From contig CABRZN010000113.1 in the NCBI GenBank assembly GCA_902475445.1, positions 1 through 5,825 of the forward strand: a stretch of DNA of 5,825 bases, given 5' to 3'. The DNA comes from an uncultured Collinsella sp. Its GTDB lineage: Bacteria; Actinomycetota; Coriobacteriia; Coriobacteriales; Coriobacteriaceae. The translations under genes and the position numbers were made by a program. Under the pieces are notes generated by a model, which did not search any database, had not been told where the DNA came from, and saw nothing but the letters and a program-made list of their open reading frames with translations. Shown here piece after piece: positions 1 through 5,620 of this stretch; positions within the stretch are counted from its first letter, which is position 1; each line of letters starts with the position of its first letter.

Positions 1-86
1 TATGCCGCCAGTCCCGCGGCGGACGCCCTCGCGGACGCCCCCGCGCGGACGACGGAGTGGTTGACGATGACGGGCGGGCTAGCCAT
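1..86 (-). CDS. Start of an unrecognised gene, cut by the left window edge
   Basis: An open frame begins at an ATG on the minus strand and runs off the left edge, giving 28 complete codons (MASPPVIVNHSVVRAG...). Its first eight bases, ATGGCTAG, contain the TAG stop of the upstream ribbon-helix-helix gene, so the two overlap by 8 bases and are probably translationally coupled. There is no clear Shine-Dalgarno sequence before it, only GAGCG, which fits coupling. The visible stretch is rich in Ala, Val, Ser and Arg and shows no diagnostic motif. In mobile elements a small ribbon-helix-helix protein is often followed by the relaxase gene, so a relaxase or another transfer protein is a reasonable inference. 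Nothing in these 28 residues proves it. Confidence 0.55.
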   Translation of the reverse strand, partial: MASPPVIVNHSVVRAGASARASAAGLAA

Positions 87-543
87 CGGCGCGCTCGCGC
101 GCGTGGAGCTTCACCTCGTCGATTCGGCCGAGCCCGGCGCGGCTGAGCTCGCCGGCCTGCGCGAGGTAGTTCTTCCAGATGTCCGCGACGGGGACCTCGT
201 CGAGCGAGGCGTAGGAGGCCTTGAGGACGTCGGCCGACATGAGGCCGGCCATGATGGCGGCGGTCATGGGCCGCGAGAGGACCGCGGCGATGCGGTCCTC
301 GGCGGCGTCGAGCTTGCGCTCGATGTCGAGTGCGGCGAAGTCCATCCGCGCGTCGACGACGCCGCGGATGAAATCTGCGACCTCGTTGCCGTAGAGGTCG
401 AGCCCCTCCGTGGCGAGCGCCGAGCGCAGGAGCGAGCGGATCTCGTCGCTGACGTTGGAACCGTTGAGCTCTGCCCGCGTCTTGAGGGCGGTGTAGAGCT
501 TTGAGTCGAGCTTCACGCTGACGTTCTTTGTTGCTGCTGTCAT
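79..543 (-). CDS. Ribbon-helix-helix DNA-binding protein, 154 aa
   Basis: The start is the ATG preceded by GAGAGG at good distance. An upstream in-frame extension to 699 would run through a hairpin and into the neighbouring gene, so it is rejected. Residues about 6-43 (KNVSVKLDSKLY, then TALKTRAELNGSNVSDEIRS) have the pattern of an Arc/CopG-type ribbon-helix-helix: one short beta strand, a helix, a turn with Gly-Ser/Asn, and a second helix. Such proteins bind DNA as dimers. The remaining 110 residues are predicted mostly helical and acidic, with no motif I recognise. In a mobile-element operon, the role could be relaxosome accessory protein (MobC-like), partition protein or operon autorepressor. 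The conserved MobC core was not seen. The gene overlaps the next one leftwards by 8 bases and follows a hairpin-containing gap after the 626-1084 gene. Confidence 0.8.
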   Translation of the reverse strand: MTAATKNVSVKLDSKLYTALKTRAELNGSNVSDEIRSLLRSALATEGLDLYGNEVADFIRGVVDARMDFAALDIERKLDAAEDRIAAVLSRPMTAAIMAGLMSADVLKASYASLDEVPVADIWKNYLAQAGELSRAGLGRIDEVKLHARERADG

Positions 544-581
544 TCGATCCTCTCTTCGATGCGCGGTGATCGTCGGCCCGA

Positions 582-620
582 AAGCAGGGGCGGACCGACC
601 GTTGTCGATCCGCCCCGCTT
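582..620 (-). other. Strong intercistronic RNA hairpin
   Basis: GGGGCGGA at 587-594 pairs with TCCGCCCC at 609-616. It extends inwards through CGAC/GTCG (596-599 with 604-607) around a tetraloop, and outwards through AAGC/GCTT with one bulged base at 586. On the minus strand the inner mismatch becomes a U-G wobble, so the transcript stem is about 17 bp. It starts six bases after the stop of the 626-1084 gene. No U-tract follows, so it is not a standard intrinsic terminator. It may stabilise or process the mRNA, or attenuate read-through into the ribbon-helix-helix gene. Confidence 0.6.
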
Positions 621-625
621 GAGGC

Positions 626-1084
626 CTACTCGTCTTCGAGAAGGACGTTGGGATAGCCCTCGGGCGCCTGGTCTGCCGGGAGGGGAGGATAGGCGACAAG
701 CTTGTTCACGACTCCCAACGTATCGAGGTCCAGGATGCAGTCGATACCGCGGAGGACGCTGTCCGGGGTGTAAGAGCGATCGCCGCTGCGGGCGACCCCG
801 ACGATGACCCTGGCGAGCTCGCGGGGGTCGATGCCGGGCCAGCGCCTGGCGATTTCCGCGACGATGGCGGGCGCGACGTAAGGGATATTGGGGACGGAGG
901 AGTGGGACGCGATGACGAAGGCGCCGGGGATGCCCTCGATCTTCTCTGCGGGCTCGATAACGATGGGCTGGACGCCGAAGGTGCTCCAGCCGTCGAGCAG
1001 GCATTCGGCGTCCGAGGGGATGCGGAAGGAGTGGCCGTTGAGGGTGAGGGGCTTGTGGTTCTTATCGACACTTTTCTTGGGCAT
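626..1084 (-). CDS. Hypothetical protein, 152 aa
   Basis: I do not recognise this protein. The ATG follows AAAGGA at a normal distance, and the downstream stop sits just before a strong hairpin. The protein has a basic N-terminus (MPKKSVDKNHK), a central part with several hydrophobic segments too short or broken to be membrane spans, and an acidic end (LLEDE), so a soluble cytoplasmic protein is likely. Residues roughly 90-115 (VAEIARRWPGIDPRELARVI and following) look helical and resemble, weakly, a helix of the gene just upstream (1142-1606). It is the fourth gene of the leftward operon. No signal peptide, zinc ligands or nucleotide-binding motif was seen. A longer minus-strand frame across the same bases (706-1533) is dominated by Ser/Pro/Arg and is an out-of-frame shadow. 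Confidence 0.8.
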   Translation of the reverse strand: MPKKSVDKNHKPLTLNGHSFRIPSDAECLLDGWSTFGVQPIVIEPAEKIEGIPGAFVIASHSSVPNIPYVAPAIVAEIARRWPGIDPRELARVIVGVARSGDRSYTPDSVLRGIDCILDLDTLGVVNKLVAYPPLPADQAPEGYPNVLLEDE

Positions 1085-1107
1085 GGTTTTCCTTTCGATG
1101 TGAGATG

Positions 1108-1131
1108 GCCGCTGCCCGCTCGGGCGGCGGC
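1108..1131 (-). other. GC-rich hairpin between two operon genes
   Basis: GCCGC at 1108-1112 pairs with GCGGC at 1127-1131. Inside, GCCC at 1114-1117 pairs with GGGC at 1122-1125, with one mismatch at 1113/1126 (A-C in the minus transcript) and a 4-base loop. It begins about ten bases after the stop of the 1142-1606 gene and ends about 20 bases before the ribosome site of the next gene. There is no T-run, so termination is unlikely; an mRNA stability or processing role is an inference. Confidence 0.5.
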
Positions 1132-1141
1132 GTACGATGAG

Positions 1142-1606
1142 CTAGTCGTCGATGTCTTCGACGGTGAAGATAGGCCAAGGGGCGCGATCGGCGAGTTCAA
1201 TGGGGACTGCGCCGAAGACACCGAGTTCCTGAGTAATGTTCTCGAGTCGAGCTGCGAAGCGTTTGACGAACGCGTCGTGCGTCGCGCCAGTGCCGTTGAC
1301 GACATAGGCGCGAGCTGCGATCTTGACGAGCTCGTGGTCGGGGATGCCATAGCACTCGTCGATGGCAGCGAGACAATCCACCGCGTCGGGGGCCTCGTCG
1401 GTGGGGCTAAACGCCATGAGGGCGCGGGGAACGTTCGCAATCGCGTGCTTGAACTGCAGGATCCAGGCGCTCTGGGCGTTTTCGGTGTGCTCGAGGTTGA
1501 GGACGGGGGTGTCCTGGCCGCCATGGTAGACATAGCGCTTCTTAGCGATGTCGAAGACGAGGGCCGGACCGCTGTCCGTCTGGACTACGACAGTCTGATG
1601 TCGCAT
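1142..1606 (-). CDS. Hypothetical protein, 154 aa
   Basis: I do not recognise this protein. The start is well defined: a full AGGAGG lies seven bases before the ATG. The N-terminal 35 residues (MRHQTVVVQTDSGPALVFDI...) read as alternating hydrophobic residues, probably beta strands. The middle (about 47-120) looks helical, with an Ala/Val-rich segment around LVKIAARAYVV. The C-terminus is acidic (TVEDIDD). No membrane span, signal peptide or catalytic motif was seen. Its size, acidic tail and helical core are like those of the next gene in the operon (626-1084), which could mean distant relatedness or simply shared structural class. The strong ribosome site suggests higher translation than its neighbours. 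A 302-residue rightward frame covering this gene and part of the next (902-1810) is an antisense shadow rich in Val, Asp, Glu and Gly. Confidence 0.8.
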   Translation of the reverse strand: MRHQTVVVQTDSGPALVFDIAKKRYVYHGGQDTPVLNLEHTENAQSAWILQFKHAIANVPRALMAFSPTDEAPDAVDCLAAIDECYGIPDHELVKIAARAYVVNGTGATHDAFVKRFAARLENITQELGVFGAVPIELADRAPWPIFTVEDIDD

Positions 1607-1640
1607 AAGTACCTCCTAAGTGTTGAGACGTATAGAAAAG

Positions 1641-1653
1641 TCGCCAATGGCGA
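1641..1653 (-). other. Small hairpin with short T-run in the 1607-1690 gap
   Basis: TCGCC at 1641-1645 pairs with GGCGA at 1649-1653 around a 3-base loop. On the minus strand the stem is followed by CTTTTCTAT, so it resembles a very weak intrinsic terminator or attenuator between the DnaC-like gene and the 154-aa gene. The stem is only 5 bp. This 84-base gap also contains TATACG, a possible -10 box, but no matching -35 box, so I do not call a promoter. Confidence 0.3.
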
Positions 1654-1690
1654 ATGCCGCTATAGGGCGGAGCTCTCGCTCTCGTGCTGG

Positions 1691-2332
1691 TCACGACTGC
1701 CTCCCCTCGCGCACTCCGGCGCTAATCAGCTCGATCAGCTCGTGAACGCGCTCAGGGTTACCCCCGGATGCCTCAAGCGCTCGGCCGATACTTTTTCCAG
1801 TGAACGTTGACGCGAACACGGTTGCGCGCTTGTGGCGTCGACGGTCGCCGAGCAGCTCGAGGAGCGCGTCGGTCTCCTCGCGCATGCGGCTGGCCCCGAC
1901 GTCCGCGACGATGAGGACGGGAGAATCGCGATAGGGGTCGACAGCGTGCGATTTTGCGTTTGGGCCGAAGAGCTCGCCGCTGTTCCAGACCTTGGCGAGC
2001 TCCGACGCGCTTGCGAAGGTAGCGCGCTCGCAAGATGACATCGAGAAGGCAACGGCTTCCGCCGCCGCCGTGTTGTCGTCGTCGCGGGCGACCCAAACCC
2101 ACGCACCGTCAGAGAGGCGCGCAGACTCTTCTTCTTTTGCGGTTGCGGTCTTGGCGGCAAAGATGACGGCGGCGCGCTCGGCAATGAGCTCGGGGGTGTT
2201 CGGGGGGATGCGATGGGCGTTGCGACGGGGGCCGCGCAGCGCCTGCCAGGCCTTGGGTGTAATGACGGTGCCGAGGGTGTCGTAATAGTTTTTGGTCGCG
2301 GGCAGACCCTCGTAGTCAATCACGCTACTCAC
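1691..2332 (-). CDS. DnaC-like AAA+ protein with degenerate Walker motifs, 213 aa
   Basis: The frame is open to 2482, but its upstream part is a shadow of the excisionase-like gene. The start is therefore taken as GTG at 2332, in GTGAGTAG overlapping that gene's stop. GTG at 2323 (210 aa), preceded by GGTGAG, is an equally possible start. The layout follows DnaC/IstB-type helicase loaders: a strand (GAWVWVA, about 76-82), the loop where a P-loop belongs, a helix, a strand and ASELAKVW (about 108-115), then a Walker-B-like strand PVLIVADVG (138-146) and a sensor-1-like strand TVFAST (171-176). The P-loop position reads ARDDDNTAAAE, with no GKT/GKS. The usual first Asp of Walker B is Ala143, while Asp144 is kept. 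Binding and hydrolysis of ATP are thus doubtful. Possible roles are a helicase-loader relative acting in element replication, or a structural partner. Family assignment is by eye. Confidence 0.72.
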   Translation of the reverse strand: MSSVIDYEGLPATKNYYDTLGTVITPKAWQALRGPRRNAHRIPPNTPELIAERAAVIFAAKTATAKEEESARLSDGAWVWVARDDDNTAAAEAVAFSMSSCERATFASASELAKVWNSGELFGPNAKSHAVDPYRDSPVLIVADVGASRMREETDALLELLGDRRRHKRATVFASTFTGKSIGRALEASGGNPERVHELIELISAGVREGRQS

Positions 2333-2531
2333 CGCCCTTGCCGCGCAGGGCGCTGAGAAAGGCGTTGAGATCGCGCTCATAAATATATGTGCGACGGCAA
2401 AGGTAGATGCCCATGCCGGTGCGAGCGATGAGCTGGCCGGCGGTGTCGGGGGTGAGACGCAGCTTGTCGGCGACCTCATCACGGGTGAGAATCGGGCCGT
2501 TCTGGATGTCGGGCGTTTCGTTGTCGTCCAT
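2325..2531 (-). CDS. Excisionase-like helix-turn-helix protein, 68 aa
   Basis: A strong AAGGAGG precedes the ATG at good spacing. Residues about 14-62 match the MerR/excisionase-type helix-turn-helix fold (HTH_17): ILTRDEVADKLRLT, then a second helix TAGQLIARTG, a strand pair around YLCRRTYIY, and a C-terminal helix ERDLNAFLSAL. The Tyr-x-Cys-Arg-Arg wing is the likely minor-groove contact. Proteins of this size and fold serve as recombination directionality factors for tyrosine integrases, or as small repressors. Here it heads the leftward operon and faces the divergent 476-aa gene, so it could also bind the shared promoter region. It is about 1.5 kb from the integrase rather than next to it. 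A general HTH regulator is the main alternative. Confidence 0.8.
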   Translation of the reverse strand: MDDNETPDIQNGPILTRDEVADKLRLTPDTAGQLIARTGMGIYLCRRTYIYERDLNAFLSALRGKGGE

Positions 2532-2647
2532 GTGAATGCCTCCTTCGGTATGTGTGGTACGGGACGGGAACTTCTCCGTGACTACACAATGCCGCCGGTG
2601 GGCATAAACCGGGGTATTACATCACCTATTACGGGGGTTTACCTGCG
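2532..2647. promoter_or_regulatory. Divergent promoter/operator region
   Basis: This 116-base gap separates the leftward operon from the rightward 476-aa gene and must hold both promoters. It contains an imperfect inverted repeat (TGTGTGGT at 2551-2558 with ACTACACA at 2581-2588, 7 of 8 paired), a CCGGT/ACCGG inverted repeat (2595-2599 and 2608-2612), and a direct repeat TATTAC at 2615-2620 and 2627-2632 with a 12-base period. TATTAC could act as a rightward -10 box. For the leftward operon the best I find is TTTATG, 16 bp, TGTAGT, which is poor. The repeats are candidate operators for the excisionase-like protein or another regulator. Confidence 0.5.
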
Positions 2648-4078
2648 ATGATGCTTATCAATAATTTTAAAAAGAAGATTGAATCGCTGCTGACCGACGT
2701 CAAGAGTGACGAATCGGACTCAAGGACTATCGACGTTGTGGAGGAGGGAGAGTCGTCTTTGTCGCCTGAAGATGAATGGCGAGATTGGCCGATTATGCCG
2801 CTTGATCCCGCGACCGGTCAGGTTCAGGTCGGTTACAAGACGAAGGACGGGCTTGAATTTCACGAGAACGGTCGTCTCGTTCCGGACGTTGCGGGCGAGA
2901 GTGCTGGCGACCACATGAGCTTCACCTATCGCGAAGAATCAATCGGTATGCCGAACCGACCGTCGAGCGTGGAAACGGACGCGCCGGGGGCGGATAAAGA
3001 CCTTGCTTTCGGCCTGATTCGTTCCGTGGTCCTTGACAGTCTTCCGGAAGGCGCTCTGCCGTCTTGTAATCTGGAAGATTACGAAAGCGCTGACGCAATG
3101 CTGCTCGCCCTGTCAGAAGTGCCGGCACCGGTTTGCCGCGTCGACGAGGCGCCGCATCCCGGTGACAAGGCTTCCGGCATTGACCCTCGGGAGAGATTCG
3201 CTGCCGCGGCACGCGTAACCGGTCCTTTGTTTGGTTTTGTGGGGAGAGTCGACCCCTATGAAATCGACGAACCGCTTGACGCCTGGCTTTCGGTCGTCGG
3301 GGCAATGAAGATCTCCTCTCTGGCTTCGTCGGTCGAGATGGGCTCGCCGTCTTCGCTGGGGGTTTTGGACCCCTATTGGCGCGTGTATTGCTTTGGCAAC
3401 ATTGAGGCAAATAAAACCGCGTACGTGGTTCTCGCCAACCTGCAAATCCCTAGCGATCATGAGTTTAGGGATGGTTTCGTGGGCGGACTTAAGCGCGGTG
3501 GCGAGTGGGTGGTGATCAATGAAAGGATTGAGCCCGGAACTGCCATGGTCGAGCGTTCGTATGTCAGGTGGTGCAAGAACGATACATTGTCCTTTATGGA
3601 GACGGTTGGGGAAACTGACTTTCCTGGCCCGTCTTTTGTTGCAAGGATGCCTGGTAATACTCTCAGGGGGCTTGACGATTCTTCCGAGCGCGTTCTCAAG
3701 ACTGAGGAATCCCTGGCCTCGCTTCTGGTGCAGGACATGACGGAGTGGTTCTCGCGCTATGCAGGTTATAGGTGGAGAAGAATTCTCGAGCCCAAGCGGC
3801 AGACTCCGACGCAGATGGCTAATGGCGTCATCGATTATGGTCGCGGCTCTTCTTTCGACTTTTGCGTGCCCGATGCTGCTACACGCCTTTGGGTTGCGCT
3901 TGCAAAGAGTTATTCGGTTGATGTCGTCAAAATATGCGAGCACTGTGGCCGGCCGTTCGCCGACAGCGCAAACGGCAAATCGCGATGCTGTTCAGAGGAA
4001 TGCACGAGAGCGAAGAACGCCAGGAACAGCAGGAAGAGGGCGAACGCGAGGCGAAGCGCATCGAAAGCGAAGGGCTGA
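2648..4078 (+). CDS. Unrecognised 476-aa protein with C-terminal zinc finger and basic tail
   Basis: This is the only rightward gene. The start is the first of two adjacent ATGs, with GGGGG about ten bases before it. I do not recognise the family. The N-terminus is helical and basic, then acidic (about 17-45). The middle is globular, with a segment FGFVGRVDPYEIDEPLDAWL near 195-215. The end carries a zinc finger: Cys430-x2-Cys433, then the CCSEEC cluster with Cys447/448 and Cys452, followed by a tail of Arg, Lys, Ala, Asn and Ser (about 453-476). The finger resembles CGNR-type or other treble-clef fingers that bind nucleic acid. No membrane span or signal peptide was seen. GC is lower than in the left-hand operon, suggesting a separate origin. 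It lies between the excisionase-like gene and the integrase and stops one base from the integrase stop. Role could be regulator, defence or other cargo; none is proven. Confidence 0.85.
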   Translation: MMLINNFKKKIESLLTDVKSDESDSRTIDVVEEGESSLSPEDEWRDWPIMPLDPATGQVQVGYKTKDGLEFHENGRLVPDVAGESAGDHMSFTYREESIGMPNRPSSVETDAPGADKDLAFGLIRSVVLDSLPEGALPSCNLEDYESADAMLLALSEVPAPVCRVDEAPHPGDKASGIDPRERFAAAARVTGPLFGFVGRVDPYEIDEPLDAWLSVVGAMKISSLASSVEMGSPSSLGVLDPYWRVYCFGNIEANKTAYVVLANLQIPSDHEFRDGFVGGLKRGGEWVVINERIEPGTAMVERSYVRWCKNDTLSFMETVGETDFPGPSFVARMPGNTLRGLDDSSERVLKTEESLASLLVQDMTEWFSRYAGYRWRRILEPKRQTPTQMANGVIDYGRGSSFDFCVPDAATRLWVALAKSYSVDVVKICEHCGRPFADSANGKSRCCSEECTRAKNARNSRKRANARRSASKAKG

Positions 4079-4079
4079 T

Positions 4080-5372
4080 TTAATTCGAAAGCAAGTTTCC
4101 GATGGTGTTTGCGGCGGCCTGGTCCTTGGCGGCAATTGCGTGTGCATAGGTGTCTAGCGTGAGCTTGACGGTGCTGTGCCCGAGGCGGCTGCTGACGGTT
4201 TTGATGTCGACGTTCTCTCCGATCAGCAACGTTGCCTGCGTGTGCCTGAGCATGTGTGGGGTCAGGCCGGAGTACTTTGTACCTCGAGCGTACATCTTTC
4301 CGTCTCGCTCAATGTAGTGCGTGATTTCTCTGAACTGCCCAAAGCCATAGTCCGAGCACCATTCGCGGAACCATCGTGAAAAGCAGTTTGGGTCCATGTG
4401 CGCGATGGCGACTGGTCCCCTCTTTCCTTTTTTGTCATCTTTAGTTTTTGCCCTCGTGTTTCTTTGGGGATCGACTAATGTGTGCACAATCGGGGTGCCG
4501 GAAGCCTGTTCGAGGTCGACTTCGGCGAGAAGCGTGCGCTGAAGCTCGCGCCAGGCGGCGAGCCTCTCGAGTGCAAGTGGGCTCAAGGAGACGGACCTTT
4601 TTCCCGTTGAGCTCTTTGGGTCTCTGACCAGCTTGTCAGCGGCATACTGTCCGTCGATGCGGACATAGCCGTCGTCAAAATGGACGTCGCCCCATCTGAG
4701 TCCGAGCATCTCTCCGCGGCGCATGCCGGTATCGAGCAACAAGAGAGTGCCTATTCTGTGGGAGTCCATCTCCTGTGAAAGGAGGAGGGAGAGAAGCCTC
4801 CGGGCTTCATCGAGGGAAAGAGCCTGCCTCTCTTTTCCTTTGGGCCGCGGGATGACGGTGCCGGCGCAGGGGTTCTTGACAATCAAGTCGTCAAGCAGGG
4901 CGGCCTTCATAATCTGATTCAGTTTTACACTGATTTTATGCAGCTCAGATTCGGAGAATCTTCCACTTTTGCGGGCTTCAGCATAGCCGGCGTTTATTAT
5001 GTGGGGCCTCAGGTCTTTTACGGGATAATTGCCGAAAAGCTCCTGTATTTCCCTGATTTCAAGTTCCTCACGGTCAAGAGCAAGCGCGCTGAAGGCTTCG
5101 CTGGCCACGCGATCGTCGTGGAACTCTTTGGTGTACTGATAAACGGTCTTATCGGGGTCTTTGATGGTGAGTCCGCTATTGAGCTCAGCCTTATATGCTT
5201 CGAGCTCGGCTCTCAATTCCGACTTGTTCTTCGCATAGACCTTTCGGCGAGGTGAGTACCTATATTTGCCGGTAACGGGGTCTTTGCCCATGTTGTGCCT
5301 GATATAGTAGACGTTTTTCTGCGTCTTGCTTTTAAGGGCGCTTCCCTTACCAACGACAAGAGGCCTGCTCAT
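4080..5372 (-). CDS. int: Tyrosine recombinase/integrase, 430 aa
   Basis: This enzyme catalyses site-specific integration and excision of the element at the adjacent tRNA site, through a covalent 3'-phosphotyrosine intermediate. The domains are in order. An arm-type DNA-binding region lies at about 18-65 (VYYIRHNMGKDPVTGKYRY, like Tn916 Int), a core-binding SAM-like domain at about 73-175, and a catalytic domain at about 183-425. All catalytic residues are visible: Arg218 (TGMRRGE), Lys258 (STGKR), His373 and Arg376 (TPHMLRH), His399 (RLGHS) and Tyr409 (LDTYAH). The length is normal for the Tn916-like class, slightly long because of a charged insertion near 305-320 (RAKTKDDKKGKRG). The ATG has AAAGGA at good spacing. 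The gene points away from the att site, which is usual for tRNA-integrating elements. It is probably transcribed from the promoter at 5593-5620 through a structured leader. Confidence 0.96.
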   Translation of the reverse strand: MSRPLVVGKGSALKSKTQKNVYYIRHNMGKDPVTGKYRYSPRRKVYAKNKSELRAELEAYKAELNSGLTIKDPDKTVYQYTKEFHDDRVASEAFSALALDREELEIREIQELFGNYPVKDLRPHIINAGYAEARKSGRFSESELHKISVKLNQIMKAALLDDLIVKNPCAGTVIPRPKGKERQALSLDEARRLLSLLLSQEMDSHRIGTLLLLDTGMRRGEMLGLRWGDVHFDDGYVRIDGQYAADKLVRDPKSSTGKRSVSLSPLALERLAAWRELQRTLLAEVDLEQASGTPIVHTLVDPQRNTRAKTKDDKKGKRGPVAIAHMDPNCFSRWFREWCSDYGFGQFREITHYIERDGKMYARGTKYSGLTPHMLRHTQATLLIGENVDIKTVSSRLGHSTVKLTLDTYAHAIAAKDQAAANTIGNLLSN

Positions 5373-5414
5373 GCGCCGATCCTTTGGTCAAATGAATACG
5401 AATGGACTCCATTG

Positions 5415-5501
5415 CTGCGTGGCATACGCTCGGAGCAGCACGCCCGTGCGACCCGTGAAGCGGGCGCTTCGGGTGCGCTGCTCCGAGCGTATGCCACGCA
5501 G
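5415..5501. repeat. Perfect 25-bp inverted repeat with structured spacer
   Basis: Positions 5415-5439 (starting CTGCGTGGCATACG) are the exact reverse complement of 5477-5501. The 37-base spacer folds further: GAAGC/GCTTC around GGGC (5457-5470), extended by ACCC/GGGT with a 2-base bulge. The whole would form a long hairpin in DNA or in RNA from either strand. It lies in the leader of the integrase gene, about 45 bases before its start codon. No T-run follows on either strand, so it is not a normal terminator. The arms match nothing else in the window. Confidence 0.9.
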
Positions 5502-5522
5502 TGGCGGAAGTCAAGTTTTCAG

Positions 5523-5541
5523 TGGTCGAATTTTGGTCGAA
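5523..5541. repeat. Two direct repeats TGGTCGAA, 11-base period
   Basis: TGGTCGAA occurs at 5523-5530 and again at 5534-5541, one helical turn apart. A related TGGTCAAA lies at 5385-5392, overlapping the ribosome site of the integrase gene. They are candidate binding sites for the integrase arm domain or an excisionase. Their sequence differs from the 10-base-period repeats near the junction, so two different proteins may be involved. Confidence 0.5.
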
Positions 5542-5592
5542 ATTGAACAGAACCGTTATTTGGGGTTTTTGGAAGAAATGTATATCTACCTG

Positions 5593-5620
5593 CTTATATA
5601 ACGGTGTCAAGCGGTATCAA
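5593..5620 (-). promoter_or_regulatory. Likely integrase promoter
   Basis: On the minus strand TTGATA (complement of 5615-5620) is followed after 16 bp by TATAAG (complement of 5593-5598). Each box matches the sigma-70 consensus at five of six positions. Transcription would start near 5586 and give a leader of about 215 bases before the integrase ATG, containing the large hairpin. The -35 box is the middle one of three tandem repeats, so any protein bound to those repeats would compete with RNA polymerase. A weaker alternative is TTGACT-17-TACGCT (5486-5514), whose -10 lies inside the hairpin arm. Confidence 0.5.

Noticed and set aside
61..504. 147-aa rightward frame
   Set aside because: Antisense to the ribbon-helix-helix gene, whose fold and ribosome site are clear.
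544..699. Longer start for the ribbon-helix-helix gene at 699
   Set aside because: It would include the 582-620 hairpin and overlap the preceding gene in another frame; the ATG at 543 has GAGAGG just before it.
706..1533. 275-aa leftward frame
   Set aside because: Same strand, other frame, crosses two genes and a hairpin; very Ser/Pro/Arg-rich, without a start signal.
902..1810. 302-aa rightward frame
   Set aside because: Antisense to two better genes that have ribosome sites; its Val/Asp/Glu/Gly-rich composition is typical of a shadow in high-GC DNA.
3113..3943. 276-aa leftward frame inside the 476-aa gene
   Set aside because: Antisense shadow with no ribosome site; the rightward frame has a recognisable zinc finger and fits the gene boundaries.
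5415..5501. Integron attC site or CRISPR repeat
   Set aside because: There is one copy only, no GTTRRRY-type core site and no repeated spacer unit; the arms are perfectly paired, unlike attC with its extrahelical bases.
5295..5610. Small frames on both strands through the integrase leader (5295-5546, 5326-5601, 5347-5610)
   Set aside because: They run through the perfect hairpin, lack ribosome sites and overlap the integrase start; the 5347-5610 frame needs a TTG start inside the tandem repeats.
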